Assembly (NCBI GenBank): GCA_012845835.1
Contig: JABAKD010000007.1
Location: 3,011,516-3,075,515, forward strand
DNA from: Undaria pinnatifida
Lineage: Eukaryota; Sar; Phaeophyceae; Laminariales; Alariaceae
Reading direction: 5' to 3'
DNA length: 64,000 nt
Below the pieces are notes generated by a model. The model had not been told where the DNA came from and made no database searches. It saw only the letters and a list, made by a program, of their open reading frames with translations. Positions 63,914 through 64,000 of this stretch are shown in pieces; the first letter of the stretch is position 1; each line of letters opens with the position of its first letter. Made by a program: the position numbers and the translations under genes.

Positions 63914-64000
63914 CTGCCCAGACAACGAATCAAGCACGCGACGACAGAAGACAGGAGGGTAGGGTAAGAAGGAGGTTAACCAGGTAGAAGAGGAGGAAGA

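Overview
The window looks like nuclear DNA of a flagellate-bearing eukaryote with a repeat-rich genome. The protein style, the many short exons in long introns and the repeat load fit a stramenopile, perhaps a brown alga. That assignment is inference and no marker gene settles it. No bacterial or organellar gene was recognised.

One protein-coding gene is recognisable: an axonemal dynein heavy chain on the minus strand. I could place 33 exons between 63913 and 15935. They run in order from the end of AAA4 through the first stalk helix, the microtubule-binding domain, the second stalk helix, AAA5 and AAA6 to the start of the C-terminal region. The exons sum to 3,660 bases (1,220 codons) in about 48 kb. 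Exons average 111 bases and introns about 1.4 kb. All joined phases agree if the exon 25 acceptor at 28840 is used, and no stop was seen. Thirty introns are GT-AG and two are GC-AG. Both ends of the gene lie outside the window: the motor upstream of AAA4 is beyond base 64000, and the last ~250 residues are either left of base 1 or missing.

The rest is repeats inside introns. Several exons are accompanied by decayed, same-strand copies of themselves ('exon echoes'), for example beside exons 2, 4, 7, 8, 15, 18, 22, 26 and 33. At least four families of short non-autonomous DNA elements (called A, B, C and D here) account for much intron length, with nested insertions. There is also a tRNA-derived SINE, a 346-base hairpin, a 791-base element with 7-base target duplications and a 400-base element with long inverted ends.

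The left 16 kb holds no exon I can find. It contains a composite ~150-base tandem array (about 250-960), C-rich tandem repeats (1.0-1.6 kb), an ~8 kb block of palindromic units built round GGGATATCCC (3.9-12.0 kb) and dense A/B/C elements. Further right are an 83-base tandem array (16.5-17.2 kb), a (CAG)20 tract, GGGTT- and TTGG-type G-rich sense-strand repeats, and long C and G runs beside splice sites.
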